Shown here in pieces: positions 7,110 through 16,982 of a stretch of DNA of 59,626 nt (the stretch's first letter is position 1; each line of letters begins with the position of its first letter). The DNA lies in assembly GCA_019090795.1 (NCBI GenBank), contig JAHRVG010000027.1:1-59626 (forward strand), given 5' to 3'. Position numbers and translations under genes: made by a program. The notes under the pieces were generated by a model. It searched no databases and was not told where the DNA came from. It worked only from the letters and a program-made list of their open reading frames with translations. This DNA comes from Paracoccaceae bacterium. GTDB taxonomy: Bacteria > Pseudomonadota > Alphaproteobacteria > Rhodobacterales > Rhodobacteraceae.

Positions 7110-8308
7110 CATAGCGCCTCCTGTTCTGCGACATCCACAGGCAGGTCTTGTTTCAGCGTATAATCGGCGGGAAGCATTCGTTCGACCCGCATTATCCCAC
7201 CCGGTGGGCTGAGCTGACAAGCCAGCCGAACCCCCGGACCACAGCCCAGCCGATTCAAGGTTTTCTGCTCAAGCTCCGATGGTGCTGGCAGGTCCTCGCT
7301 CGAAGATAAAACAAGCACCCGGCAAGTTCCGCAGCGTCCGCGCCCGTGGCAAATATTGGCATGGGGTAAATCGGCGTGGCGTGCGATGTCCAACATGTTT
7401 GGCCCCGAACGCGCCTTTATAATTGGACCCCTGATATAGTCGATTTCCAAGAATTTCTTGCGATGACGCGACACACGCAGTAGCCGTGCCAGCAAGGTCA
7501 GGAGAACCATGGCAGATGTAATCCAGATAATTCTGGAGGTCACGATTTTTGACTGGGCAACAATCTGCCCAGCATCCACCTCGGGTTCGGTTGTTTCGGG
7601 ATGCTCTTTTGCACGATCCAAGCTGTAGCCCTTATACGGCGCAGTCTCATCATATCCTTGTGGATACTCGGTTGCGTGTGCAGATTTTTCTGCCTGACTG
7701 GCCGCGAGCAGAATGTCCCTGCCCGCCGAAACATAGCCCAACAAAGCAAGCACCGGAACTGCAACGGCCAGTGGATAGAACCAAGGCAGCACCCGCACAG
7801 ACCACATTTTGGAGCGCATCCAGATCAACAGCCCAATACAGCCATGCACCCAGACGATCGCCACAAGCAACACCTGACGCAAACCGGCAATCGGGTCGTG
7901 CAGCCAAAAAAACCTCAACAATTCCCCATAACTGGCTTCAGTTGAAATTTCCTTCATTGCGCCAATACCAATTGCATGCGGAATCAAGAGCGGGATAATC
8001 AGCAACCCGGCCAGAAATTGCACCATATCATTGGCCGACATGCGCAAGGTTTCCCGTTTGTAAATCGCTTGCAGTGCCAGCAAAAAGTGGGTGAACAGCA
8101 CTGCCAGCAGAATTTTGGAGCCCACCGGCCCGGTCCAAATTCCCGAAAGATAGGGGCGCATCCCATCTACTAGGGTGATGGAATGCAACCCCAGAATCAT
8201 GTTCAACAAGTGGGTGGCAATGAACAATAGCAGGAAAATTCCTGAAATAATCCGGGCGCTACGCAAAAATACAGCCGTATTGGAGCTCTTGTTTTTACTT
8301 ACATTCAT
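7109..8308 (-). CDS. Membrane-anchored 2Fe-2S ferredoxin
   Basis: About 399 residues: an N-terminal membrane domain of six or so helices with histidines inside or at the ends of helices (IATHLLN, FTHFLLALQ, IPHAIG, WVHGCIG), resembling a succinate dehydrogenase/fumarate reductase-type heme b anchor, then a tail helix and a cytoplasmic 2Fe-2S ferredoxin domain with CHGRGRCGTC and a fourth Cys in RLACQL. The likely role is electron transfer at the inner membrane; the partner is unknown and heme binding is inference. Such membrane domains also occur fused to class III adenylate cyclases in this order. The start is ATG 8308 with AAGGGG six bases upstream; an upstream GTG at 8326 is less likely. 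Its stop overlaps the start of the MscS-like gene. Confidence 0.85.
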   Translation of the reverse strand: MNVSKNKSSNTAVFLRSARIISGIFLLLFIATHLLNMILGLHSITLVDGMRPYLSGIWTGPVGSKILLAVLFTHFLLALQAIYKRETLRMSANDMVQFLAGLLIIPLLIPHAIGIGAMKEISTEASYGELLRFFWLHDPIAGLRQVLLVAIVWVHGCIGLLIWMRSKMWSVRVLPWFYPLAVAVPVLALLGYVSAGRDILLAASQAEKSAHATEYPQGYDETAPYKGYSLDRAKEHPETTEPEVDAGQIVAQSKIVTSRIIWITSAMVLLTLLARLLRVSRHRKKFLEIDYIRGPIIKARSGPNMLDIARHADLPHANICHGRGRCGTCRVLVLSSSEDLPAPSELEQKTLNRLGCGPGVRLACQLSPPGGIMRVERMLPADYTLKQDLPVDVAEQEAL

Positions 8309-8398
8309 CAATATCCCCTTCAGCACTATCGCGCGGTCAGTACAGACTTGCAGAAGTCTACATAATTCACAATGTCTTGGTCCGGAAATTGGCCAACC

Positions 8399-11300
8399 CT
8401 AAAACTCTTCAACCAGTTGCACGCCGGGTATGTGTTTGATGGCACCTTTAATCTGCGGGTTTAGCGCATACTCCCTCTTTAGCGCCACTTCGACCTCTCC
8501 GGGTAAATCCGGATGTGCCAACACCAGATGCACCGGCCCGCGCGCACGCCTGTCGGTCTTCTTGGTTGCCGTTTCAAGACGCGTCGCCACGGATGCAACC
8601 GCGGCCGCTTCGTTGATAAAAATTTTCAACCCCATCGCGGCGGCATCAACAACGGCTGCGTCGACCGGCTGTACCGCACGGGCCAGCAATTTCAGCTGAT
8701 CCGCCTCCTGATTGGCCTCAACCGTCAGCACCACATTTTCACCGGCCACCAGCATATCGCGGTATTTTTCCAGCGTGTCCGAGAAAACCGTAACCTCATA
8801 CAGCCCCGTCGGATCAGACAGTTGCACGAAGGCAAAACGATTTCCGCGCGCCGATTTACGTTCCTGCTTGCCCGAAACCGATCCGGCAATTTTTACTACA
8901 GCAGCGCCGGATTTAGTGCGTTGGCGAACCTCGCTCAGGGTCAGGATATTCTTGCGTTTCAACGGCCCCAGATAATCATCCAGCGGGTGCCCCGACAGGT
9001 AAAATCCGACCGCCTGATGCTCTTGCGCCAGCCGCTCTGTGGGCAACCAATCCTCGGGCATTGGCAGGCGGGGTGCTGGCAAATCCTCTCCCGCATCGCC
9101 AAACAATCCGCCCTGTGCCGAATTACGTTCGGTAAATGTCGCCGCCGAATAAGCCACCAGTGCATCTACCGACTCAAGACATTTGCGCCGGTTGCCATCC
9201 AGTTGGTCAAACCCGCCAGAGCGCGCCAGCATTTCCATGGGCCGCTTGCCAACCCGTTTCAAGTCCACCCGCCGAGCCAGATCAAACAGGTCTTTGAACA
9301 CGCCATTTTCCAAGCGTTCACTAGTGATCAGCTTCATAGCCTCGCCGCCAACGTTTTTCAGGCCACCCAGCGCATAGTGGATTTTTCCGTCCACAACCGA
9401 ATACGTCGAAAGGGACCGGTTCACACAGGGCGGCACCACCTCGATTTCCAGCCCGCGTTTGGCCTCTTCAATGTACACGCCCAGCTTGTCTGTCAGATGA
9501 ATGTCGCAATTCATCACCGCCGCCATAAACTCTACCGGATGGTTCGCTTTCAGCCAGCCGGTTTGATAAGAAACCACCGCATAGGCTGCCGCGTGGGATT
9601 TGTTAAAGCCGTAGTTGGCGAATTTTTCCAACAGGTCGAAGACCTCGCTGGCCTTTTTCTTGTCAACGCCATTTGCCATCGCCCCCGTTTCAAATTTGGG
9701 GCGCTCCTTGGCCATTTCCTCGGCAATTTTTTTACCCATCGCCCGGCGCAGCAAATCCGCCCCACCCAAAGAATACCCCGCCATTTCCTGCGCAATCTGC
9801 ATCACCTGTTCTTGATAAACGATAATGCCTTGGGTTTCTTCCAGCAGATGGTCGATCAGTGGATGAACGGATTCACACTCCTTTTCACCGTTCTTCACCT
9901 CGCAGTACTGAGGAATGTTTTCCATTGGTCCGGGCCGGTACAACGCCACCAGCGCCACAATATCCTCGATACAATTGGGTTTCATGCGGCGCAGGGCATC
10001 CATCATGCCCGAGCTTTCAACCTGAAACACCGCCACCGTTTTCGCGCTGGCATAGAGATCATAAGTCGCGGTGTCATCCAGCGGGATCGCCCCGATATCG
10101 CCTTCTGCCCCAATGGGCGGGGTGAACAGTTCGCGCCCATCCGCACCGATATGCAATTGGCGTCCCGACTTTTCAATCAGCTCAACCGCATTCTGAATCA
10201 CGGTCAGGGTTTTCAGGCCCAGAAAGTCAAACTTGACCAGCCCCGCCTGCTCCACCCATTTCATGTTGAACTGGGTCGCCGGCATGTCGGAGCGGGGATC
10301 TTGATACAGCGGCACCAATTCATCTAGCGGCCGGTCGCCAATTACCACACCCGCCGCGTGGGTCGAAGCATTGCGCAACAACCCCTCAACTTGCTGCGCA
10401 TAGCCCAGCATCCGGTCAACGACCTCTTCGTTTTTCGCTTCCTCACGCAATCGCGGTTCATCCGCCAGCGCCTTGGTGATTGAAACCGGCTTCACCCCCT
10501 CTACGGGAATCAGCTTTGAAAGCCGGTCCACCTGCCCGTAAGGCATTTGCAAAACGCGCCCCACATCGCGCACTGCAGCCTTGGACAGCAGCGCGCCAAA
10601 GGTAATAATCTGCGCCACTTTATCGCGACCGTATTTTTGTTGCACATACTGGATCACCTCCTCGCGGCGATCCATACAAAAGTCGATATCAAAGTCGGGC
10701 ATCGACACCCGCTCAGGATTCAAAAAACGCTCAAACAACAGCGAGTAACGCAGCGGATCGAGATCGGTAACGGTCAGTGAATAGGCCACGAGTGACCCCG
10801 CACCTGACCCCCGTCCCGGCCCCACGGGAATACCTTGTTCTTTGGCCCATTTGATAAAATCTGCCACGATCAGGAAATACCCCGGAAACCCCATCCCCTC
10901 GATGATATTCAACTCAAAATCCAATCGCTTTTGGTACTCTTCCACACTCACTGCATGGGGGATAACCGCCAGCCGGTTTTTAAGACCCTCATTGGCCTGA
11001 CGGCGCAACTCGATAACTTCGTCATCGGCAAATTTCGGCAAGATTGGATCACGTTTATACACTTTGAAAGCGCACCGTCTTGCAATTTCAATTGTGTTTT
11101 CAATCGCTTCCGGAATATCTGCAAACAGGTTCACCATTTCCTCTTGCGACTTGAAATAATGCTCCTCGGTCAGGCGGCGGCGCGGTTCCTGTTGATCCAC
11201 ATAAGCCCCATCCTTGATGCAAATCAGGGCATCATGCGCCGCATACATATCCCGTTTAGGGAAATAAACGTCATTGGTTGCAACCAGTGGCAGTTCCAGC

Positions 11301-11908
11301 GCATAGGCCATTTCCACAAATGCCCGCTCGCTCAAACTCTCCTCTGGCATGCGTTGCTCCCCATCGCTTGGGTGGCGTTGCAATTCCACATAGAGACGCT
11401 GGGCGAACATATCCGCCAGCCGCATTAGCAACGCTTTTGCTGCTTCATGCTGTCCATCGCGGATCAACTGCCCGACAGGGCCAAGCGCGCCGCCAGTCAG
11501 ACAAATCAACCCTTCAGAATGGCCTTCCAACTCTGCCAGCGTGATATGCGGTAGCTCGTCGCCGGATTCCAGAAATGCACAGGAGTTCAGCTTCATAAGG
11601 TTCAGGTAGCCCGTTTCATTCTGCGCCAGCAGTACAATCGGGCGCGGGGCCGGTGCCCTGTCACCAATCTGCGCTGCCCCCGCATAAGCCAGATCAAACT
11701 GACAGCCAATAATTGGCTGCACCCCTGCCTTGGCGGCTGTTTCGGAAAACTCCAGCGCCGAAAACAGATTGCCGGTATCGGTAACGGCTACGGCAGGCAT
11801 CCCCGCCACGCGGCACATATCCGGCAGTTTCTTGATCTGGATCGCCCCCTCTAGCAAAGAATAGGCAGAATGCAGGCGCAGGTGGATGAATCGGGGATCA
11901 TTGTTCAT
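8399..11908 (-). CDS. dnaE: DNA polymerase III alpha subunit
   Basis: Catalytic subunit of the replicative polymerase. The 1169-residue length and order are those of DnaE1: PHP domain with HLRLHSAYSLLEG at the N-terminus, the palm with GRGSGAGSLVAYSL and the acidic motif PDFDIDFCMDRR, the thumb/fingers, the helix-hairpin-helix region, and a C-terminal OB-fold domain (residues about 980-1070). Stop is TAG. It is transcribed toward the ferredoxin/MscS genes with a 90-base gap in which no terminator or promoter is evident. A very long open frame on the opposite strand is a shadow. Confidence 0.98.
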   Translation of the reverse strand: MNNDPRFIHLRLHSAYSLLEGAIQIKKLPDMCRVAGMPAVAVTDTGNLFSALEFSETAAKAGVQPIIGCQFDLAYAGAAQIGDRAPAPRPIVLLAQNETGYLNLMKLNSCAFLESGDELPHITLAELEGHSEGLICLTGGALGPVGQLIRDGQHEAAKALLMRLADMFAQRLYVELQRHPSDGEQRMPEESLSERAFVEMAYALELPLVATNDVYFPKRDMYAAHDALICIKDGAYVDQQEPRRRLTEEHYFKSQEEMVNLFADIPEAIENTIEIARRCAFKVYKRDPILPKFADDEVIELRRQANEGLKNRLAVIPHAVSVEEYQKRLDFELNIIEGMGFPGYFLIVADFIKWAKEQGIPVGPGRGSGAGSLVAYSLTVTDLDPLRYSLLFERFLNPERVSMPDFDIDFCMDRREEVIQYVQQKYGRDKVAQIITFGALLSKAAVRDVGRVLQMPYGQVDRLSKLIPVEGVKPVSITKALADEPRLREEAKNEEVVDRMLGYAQQVEGLLRNASTHAAGVVIGDRPLDELVPLYQDPRSDMPATQFNMKWVEQAGLVKFDFLGLKTLTVIQNAVELIEKSGRQLHIGADGRELFTPPIGAEGDIGAIPLDDTATYDLYASAKTVAVFQVESSGMMDALRRMKPNCIEDIVALVALYRPGPMENIPQYCEVKNGEKECESVHPLIDHLLEETQGIIVYQEQVMQIAQEMAGYSLGGADLLRRAMGKKIAEEMAKERPKFETGAMANGVDKKKASEVFDLLEKFANYGFNKSHAAAYAVVSYQTGWLKANHPVEFMAAVMNCDIHLTDKLGVYIEEAKRGLEIEVVPPCVNRSLSTYSVVDGKIHYALGGLKNVGGEAMKLITSERLENGVFKDLFDLARRVDLKRVGKRPMEMLARSGGFDQLDGNRRKCLESVDALVAYSAATFTERNSAQGGLFGDAGEDLPAPRLPMPEDWLPTERLAQEHQAVGFYLSGHPLDDYLGPLKRKNILTLSEVRQRTKSGAAVVKIAGSVSGKQERKSARGNRFAFVQLSDPTGLYEVTVFSDTLEKYRDMLVAGENVVLTVEANQEADQLKLLARAVQPVDAAVVDAAAMGLKIFINEAAAVASVATRLETATKKTDRRARGPVHLVLAHPDLPGEVEVALKREYALNPQIKGAIKHIPGVQLVEEF

Positions 11909-12015
11909 CCCGCTAACTTAACGCGGCTTGCCATCGGGCGAAAGGCGTTGCACAATGTTTCGCAACTGAAAACAATCGGGCTAAAGAACCCGAGACAATC
12001 GGGGCCACAGCATCT

Positions 12016-12798
12016 ATGACCTGCCTGTTTACCAAAGTCTACGGCGAGCGAAACACCGGCGCGACCTATCTGGAAAAGCTGGTGAACAAGAACTTCGCCA
12101 CCGATCTGTTGCGCGGCGATTTTGGTGTCGATAGGCGGGTGATGCGGCTGGTTTTGCAACAACACAAACCCAAACTCCGCCCTGTTGAGAACAGTAAACT
12201 GCAAGATCAGTATCACGAGCGGATCCTCTATTCTGATTTTGGCCTCAAACACGCGGCACCGCCGGTCGACGTTATCCGCGCAGCGGCGCACAGTGACAAC
12301 ACCCTGTTTCTATTGATCACAAAACACCCCGTGTTTTTCCTCAGTTCCCTGCATAACCGCCCTGAAAATCCGTTATACAAGGAGGAAGGCCTGAATTTTG
12401 ACCAATTCCTTATGGCCGAGTGGCCGGTTTCCCCGCGTGATAATGTGGGGGATAAGCCGCTCGAAAGCCCGATCGAGTTGTGGAATGTCAAAATGCGTGA
12501 ATACGTGCGGCTGATGAAAACCGCCGAGAACGTGGTCCACATCCGCTATGAAGATTTGATCGCGGATTTCGACGCTCAAATGGATAGGATCGCCGAATAT
12601 ATCCCCAAAATCACCGCCGGATACGGCGCCATTCGCCGTTCGGTAAAAGCATCGGATAATCTGCGTCTTGAGGATTACCAGCGCAAATACAAGTTTCACA
12701 AAATCAAGGCTGACTATAAAAAGCGAGACCTTGAATATATCTATCGCAAAGTGGACGGCGAAATAATGGACGCACTAGATTATCGTAAGGTGATGTAA
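12016..12798 (+). CDS. Sulfotransferase-like P-loop protein
   Basis: Sulfotransferases move sulfate from PAPS to a hydroxyl or amine. The 260-residue protein shows the family's landmarks: an N-terminal phosphosulfate-binding loop (GERNTGATYLEKL), a middle 3'-phosphate motif with Ser in TKHPVFFLSSLH, and IRYEDLI before the last third. No signal peptide, so cytoplasmic. The acceptor is unknown; similar proteins also act on carbohydrates, and some family members may not be active sulfotransferases. Its stop is three bases before the uraH start, so the two are probably translated from one message. It diverges from dnaE across about 107 bases. No strong Shine-Dalgarno precedes the ATG. Confidence 0.7.
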   Translation: MTCLFTKVYGERNTGATYLEKLVNKNFATDLLRGDFGVDRRVMRLVLQQHKPKLRPVENSKLQDQYHERILYSDFGLKHAAPPVDVIRAAAHSDNTLFLLITKHPVFFLSSLHNRPENPLYKEEGLNFDQFLMAEWPVSPRDNVGDKPLESPIELWNVKMREYVRLMKTAENVVHIRYEDLIADFDAQMDRIAEYIPKITAGYGAIRRSVKASDNLRLEDYQRKYKFHKIKADYKKRDLEYIYRKVDGEIMDALDYRKVM

Positions 12799-12801
12799 AA
12801 C

Positions 12802-13152
12802 ATGGGTAAACTGACAACACATGTGCTCGATACCGCGCTTGGGAAACCTGCAGTCGGGATCAAAATTGAATTATTTCATATCTCTGGCACGGAGCACAAA
12901 AAGATAGGTAGCTATGTCACCAATGCTGACGGTCGGATAGATACGCCTCTGCTGCAAGGGGCCAGCTTCAAAACCGGCACCTATGAGCTGGTTTTTTTCG
13001 CCGGTGACTATCTGGATCAAACCGCCCAAGCCTTGCCGGAACCAAAATTTCTGGATCAAATCCCCCTGCGTTTCGGCATTTCAGAGGACAGCCACTACCA
13101 CGTTCCGCTATTGCTCTCGCCCTACAGCTATTCCACCTATCGCGGCAGCTGA
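12802..13152 (+). CDS. uraH: 5-hydroxyisourate hydrolase
   Basis: UraH hydrolyses 5-hydroxyisourate, the product of urate oxidation, to OHCU on the way to allantoin. The 116-residue protein has the transthyretin-like fold markers: N-terminal THVLDTALGKPA with the catalytic histidine and the C-terminal signature tetrapeptide YRGS. It lies between the sulfotransferase-like gene and xdhABC, whose enzyme makes urate, so the locus covers both xanthine to urate and the step after urate oxidation. The urate oxidase or hydroxylase itself is not in the window. Confidence 0.95.
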   Translation: MGKLTTHVLDTALGKPAVGIKIELFHISGTEHKKIGSYVTNADGRIDTPLLQGASFKTGTYELVFFAGDYLDQTAQALPEPKFLDQIPLRFGISEDSHYHVPLLLSPYSYSTYRGS

Positions 13153-13287
13153 ACCGTTTCCTATCGGAAGTATTCCTTGCCAAACGAGAGAATCGCTGCT
13201 TAGCTGATCGCTACGACCCCGCGTATACGTCTTACGCCACATCAGACGCACACGGGTTTTCTGTAAGGAAGGTGGCGGGTTTTCTAC

Positions 13288-14685
13288 ATGAAAATCGAAT
13301 TTCTTCTCAATGGAGAAGCTGTCAGTGTCGAGAATGAAAGCCCTACACGGACATTGCTGGATTGGCTCCGCGAAAACCGAGGCCTGAACGGAACCAAGGA
13401 AGGCTGCTACGAAGGCGATTGCGGTGCCTGCTCTGTGATGGTGACCAGCCAAGATGAAAACGGCACTTCACACCTTGCGATGAACGCCTGTATCCTGTTC
13501 TTGCCGCAACTGCACGGAAAAGCTTTACGCACCGTTGAAGGCTTAGCCGACGACCAAGGCAATCTGCATCCTGTGCAACAGGAAATGATCGACCATCATG
13601 GCAGCCAATGTGGTTTTTGCACACCCGGTTTCGTTATGTCGATGGCCGCAGCCCACCAGTCTGGCCAAGTCAATCACAACGATACACTAGCCGGCAACCT
13701 ATGCCGTTGCACAGGCTACGCCCCTATTATCAAGGCAGCCAAGGCAGCCGAGGCCGCCCCAAAATCCAAAACTCTGGCAGCAGATGCGGCTAACCTGCCA
13801 AGTATTGACGTATCACAACAATCCCACGGTGCCTTTATTCCACAAACCACCGCCGAATTTGCCCCTTGGTATCAGGACAACCCTAACGCCACGTTAATTG
13901 GCGGTGCCACTGACGTTGGCCTTTGGGTGAACAAATTGTTCCGCGATATTAAACCCGTTGTCTTCCTGTCGCAAATCGCTGACTTGCGTGAGATCGTTGA
14001 AACGCCGGGCGGCATCCGCATCGGCGCAGGCGTCACCATGAACCGCCTGCGCACCGCCATTCAACCCCGCCACCCGGATTTTGCCGAAATGATCCGCCGC
14101 TTCGGCTCCACCCAAGTCCGCAACGCCGCCACCATCGGCGGCAACATCGCCAATGGCTCGCCCATCGGCGATAGCCCACCAGCATTAATTGCCCTTGGCG
14201 CGATCCTTCGGCTGCGTCAGGGCAAGAAACTGCGTGAGATACCCATCGAGGGTTTCTTCATCGCCTACGGAAAACAAGACCGCGATAAGGGCGAATTCGT
14301 AGAAAGTATTTTCATACCGACCCAGCCCGACAATTTGAAATGTTACAAACTGTCCAAGCGCTTTGATCAAGACATCTCTGCTATTTGCGGTTGCTTCAAC
14401 ATTACAATCACCGACAACTCTGTCACAGACGCCCGCATCGCTTTTGGCGGCATGGCCGCGACCCCGAAACGCGCCAGCGTCGTAGAATCCACGCTGATCG
14501 GCAACCCTTGGAACGAGGCCACAGTCCGTGCAGCAATGGCCAAATTCGCCACCGATTATCATCCCATCAGCGACATGCGTGCCTCTGATAAATACCGTGC
14601 CCATACCGCACAAAACATGCTGTTGCGCTATTTTTATGAACACCAATCCGGCCCCAAAACCCGCGTGTTGGAGCAGAGGCCATGA
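13288..14685 (+). CDS. xdhA: Xanthine dehydrogenase small subunit (FeS and FAD)
   Basis: Carries electrons from the molybdenum site to NAD. Two 2Fe-2S clusters are visible: plant-type Cys40, Cys45, Cys48 and Cys68, and the second cluster Cys108, Cys111, Cys139 and Cys141 (CGFCTPG and CRCTGY). The FAD domain from about residue 190 has the IGGATDVGLWV flavin motif and NAATIGGNIANGSPIGD. At 465 residues it matches bacterial two-subunit XdhA. GGCGGG eight bases upstream serves as ribosome-binding site. The stop overlaps the xdhB start as ATGA. The 135-base gap to uraH shows no terminator. Confidence 0.96.
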   Translation: MKIEFLLNGEAVSVENESPTRTLLDWLRENRGLNGTKEGCYEGDCGACSVMVTSQDENGTSHLAMNACILFLPQLHGKALRTVEGLADDQGNLHPVQQEMIDHHGSQCGFCTPGFVMSMAAAHQSGQVNHNDTLAGNLCRCTGYAPIIKAAKAAEAAPKSKTLAADAANLPSIDVSQQSHGAFIPQTTAEFAPWYQDNPNATLIGGATDVGLWVNKLFRDIKPVVFLSQIADLREIVETPGGIRIGAGVTMNRLRTAIQPRHPDFAEMIRRFGSTQVRNAATIGGNIANGSPIGDSPPALIALGAILRLRQGKKLREIPIEGFFIAYGKQDRDKGEFVESIFIPTQPDNLKCYKLSKRFDQDISAICGCFNITITDNSVTDARIAFGGMAATPKRASVVESTLIGNPWNEATVRAAMAKFATDYHPISDMRASDKYRAHTAQNMLLRYFYEHQSGPKTRVLEQRP

Positions 14686-16982
14686 GCATCCGTAAGCCCC
14701 TGCCCCATGAAGCTGCACGCCTGCACGTCACTGGAACCGCGCGCTATGTGGACGACATTCCGACACCAGCAAACTGCCTACATCTGGCTTTCGGTCTTTC
14801 GCAAGTGGCTCACGGACGAATTAAATCCATCGACCTTAGTGCCGTACATAGCGCTATAGGAGTTGTAGAAGTCTTAACGGCTCAAGATCTGCCCGCTGCC
14901 AACGATGTATCCGCCTCCCACCACGACGAACCTTTGCTGGCTGTCGACACTGTACATTTCGTTGGCCAACCCATTTTTATGGTCGCCGCGACCAGCCATG
15001 CATTGGCCCGTAAAGCTGCGCAATTGGCCGTAATCGAGATCACAGAATTAACTCCTTTGCTAACTATTGAGGAAGCCTTGGCAGCAGGATCTGAGTTTGA
15101 AGATCCACCAACATACCTCAAGGGAGAGCCTGAAAAAGCCCTCAATAGTGCCACCCATCAAATCGACGGCACCATCAACATTGGCGGTCAGGAACACTTT
15201 TACCTTGAGAGCCAAGCGGCCCTCGCATTCCCGCAAGAAGACGGTGACATGCTGGTGCATTCTTCAACTCAGCACCCCAGCGAAATCCAGCACAAAGTGG
15301 CCCAAGCCCTCGGGCAGCCGTTCAACAGTGTACGCGTAGAAATTCGCCGAATGGGTGGTGGATTTGGCGGCAAGGAAAGCCAGGGAAACAGCCTCGCCTG
15401 CGCCTGCGCCATCATCGCCGCACGCTGTGGGCGACCGGCAAAAATGCGTTATGATCGCGACGACGACATGGTGATCACCGGCAAACGCCACGAATTCCGC
15501 ATCGACTACCGTGTCGGATTTGACAACTATGGAAGGATACAGGCCGTTGATTTTAAACAATACTGCCGAGGGGGCTGGGCGCAAGACCTGACCCTGCCGG
15601 TGGCCGATCGTGCCATGCTACACGCCGACAACGCTTATCACCTACCTAACGCGCGGATCACTTCACACCGCTTAAAAACCAATACTGTATCCAATACCGC
15701 TTTTCGTGGCTTTGGTGGGCCACAGGGCGTCGTTGGTATCGAGCGGGTGATCGACCACATCGCACACCACCTTGGCAAGGAATCGCTCCAAGTGCGCGAG
15801 GCAAACTATTACGCCCCAAAATCAGCCAATGCCGGGCAAACAACGCCCTACCACATGGAAATTACTGACAGCGTGATCGACCAGATTTCCGACACACTCG
15901 TCGATTTCTCTGGTTATAGCGCTAGGCGCACTGCGGTCACAGAATTCAACGCGAAAAACAGCATCCTGAAACGCGGCCTCGCGCTCACGCCAGTGAAATT
16001 TGGAATCTCCTTCACGTTAACCTTCCTCAACCAAGCAGGCGCGCTGGTACACATCTATTCTGACGGTTCAATCCACCTGAACCATGGCGGCACCGAAATG
16101 GGGCAAGGCCTGTTCACCAAGGTCGCCCAGGTCGCGGCAACGTTATTCGCCCAGCCCTTGTCAGCAGTAAAAATCACCGCAACGGACACTGCCAAAGTAC
16201 CCAACACCTCGGCTACAGCCGCCTCGAGCGGCTCTGATCTAAACGGCATGGCCGTAAAAAATGCCTGCGAGACAATCAAGGCGCGCTTGGTGGCGTTCAT
16301 CGCCCAAAACTGGCAGGCTGATCCTGCCAAAATCCGCTTCACCAAAGCTGGCGTAGAAATCGGAACCACGATTCTAACCTTCCAAGAGGTCATCGCCACC
16401 GCCTATCAGAACCGAATTTCACTGTCCTCCACTGGTTTTTACAAAACGCCCAAAGTCGAATGGGACCGGACCAAAGGCACTGGCCGACCATTTTTCTATT
16501 TCGCCTATGGTGCCGCAGTGACGGAAGTGGTTATCGATACGTTAACCGGCGAAAACCGCATCCTGCGCACCGACATCATCCACGACGTCGGAAAATCTCT
16601 GAACCCCGCGCTAGACCTTGGCCAAATCGAAGGTGCATATGTCCAGGGCGCTGGCTGGTTAACCACCGAAGAACTGGTCTGGGACGCTCGGGGCACCTTA
16701 AAAACCCACGCCCCATCCACCTATAAAATCCCCGCCTGTTCAGACCGCCCCGCCGAATTCAACGTCGCCCTGTTCGAGCAAGGCGAAAATACCGAGGATA
16801 CGATTTACCGCTCCAAAGCCGTCGGCGAACCGCCCTTCATGCTGGGCATTTCGGCCTTTATGGCGCTGTCTGACGCCGTTGCTGCCTGCGGAGACGGAAC
16901 CCAATATCCCGACCTGCAAGCCCCTGCAACGGCAGAACAAATACTCAAGGCCGTGATGGCACAAAAGGGGGAGACATGGTGA
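14682..16982 (+). CDS. xdhB: Xanthine dehydrogenase large subunit (molybdopterin)
   Basis: Molybdenum-binding subunit that hydroxylates hypoxanthine to xanthine and xanthine to urate. The 766 residues include MGGGFGGKESQG, the FRGFGGPQG loop, and AVGEPPFMLG near residue 715 with the catalytic glutamate. The length fits the bacterial two-subunit type (fused eukaryotic enzymes carry the FeS and FAD parts in the same chain). It overlaps xdhA by four bases and xdhC by seven, so all three are coupled. Confidence 0.96.
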   Translation: MSIRKPLPHEAARLHVTGTARYVDDIPTPANCLHLAFGLSQVAHGRIKSIDLSAVHSAIGVVEVLTAQDLPAANDVSASHHDEPLLAVDTVHFVGQPIFMVAATSHALARKAAQLAVIEITELTPLLTIEEALAAGSEFEDPPTYLKGEPEKALNSATHQIDGTINIGGQEHFYLESQAALAFPQEDGDMLVHSSTQHPSEIQHKVAQALGQPFNSVRVEIRRMGGGFGGKESQGNSLACACAIIAARCGRPAKMRYDRDDDMVITGKRHEFRIDYRVGFDNYGRIQAVDFKQYCRGGWAQDLTLPVADRAMLHADNAYHLPNARITSHRLKTNTVSNTAFRGFGGPQGVVGIERVIDHIAHHLGKESLQVREANYYAPKSANAGQTTPYHMEITDSVIDQISDTLVDFSGYSARRTAVTEFNAKNSILKRGLALTPVKFGISFTLTFLNQAGALVHIYSDGSIHLNHGGTEMGQGLFTKVAQVAATLFAQPLSAVKITATDTAKVPNTSATAASSGSDLNGMAVKNACETIKARLVAFIAQNWQADPAKIRFTKAGVEIGTTILTFQEVIATAYQNRISLSSTGFYKTPKVEWDRTKGTGRPFFYFAYGAAVTEVVIDTLTGENRILRTDIIHDVGKSLNPALDLGQIEGAYVQGAGWLTTEELVWDARGTLKTHAPSTYKIPACSDRPAEFNVALFEQGENTEDTIYRSKAVGEPPFMLGISAFMALSDAVAACGDGTQYPDLQAPATAEQILKAVMAQKGETW

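Noticed and set aside
8513-10327. 604-codon open frame on the plus strand
   Set aside because: Fully antisense to dnaE; His/Gln/Arg-rich composition typical of a shadow frame.
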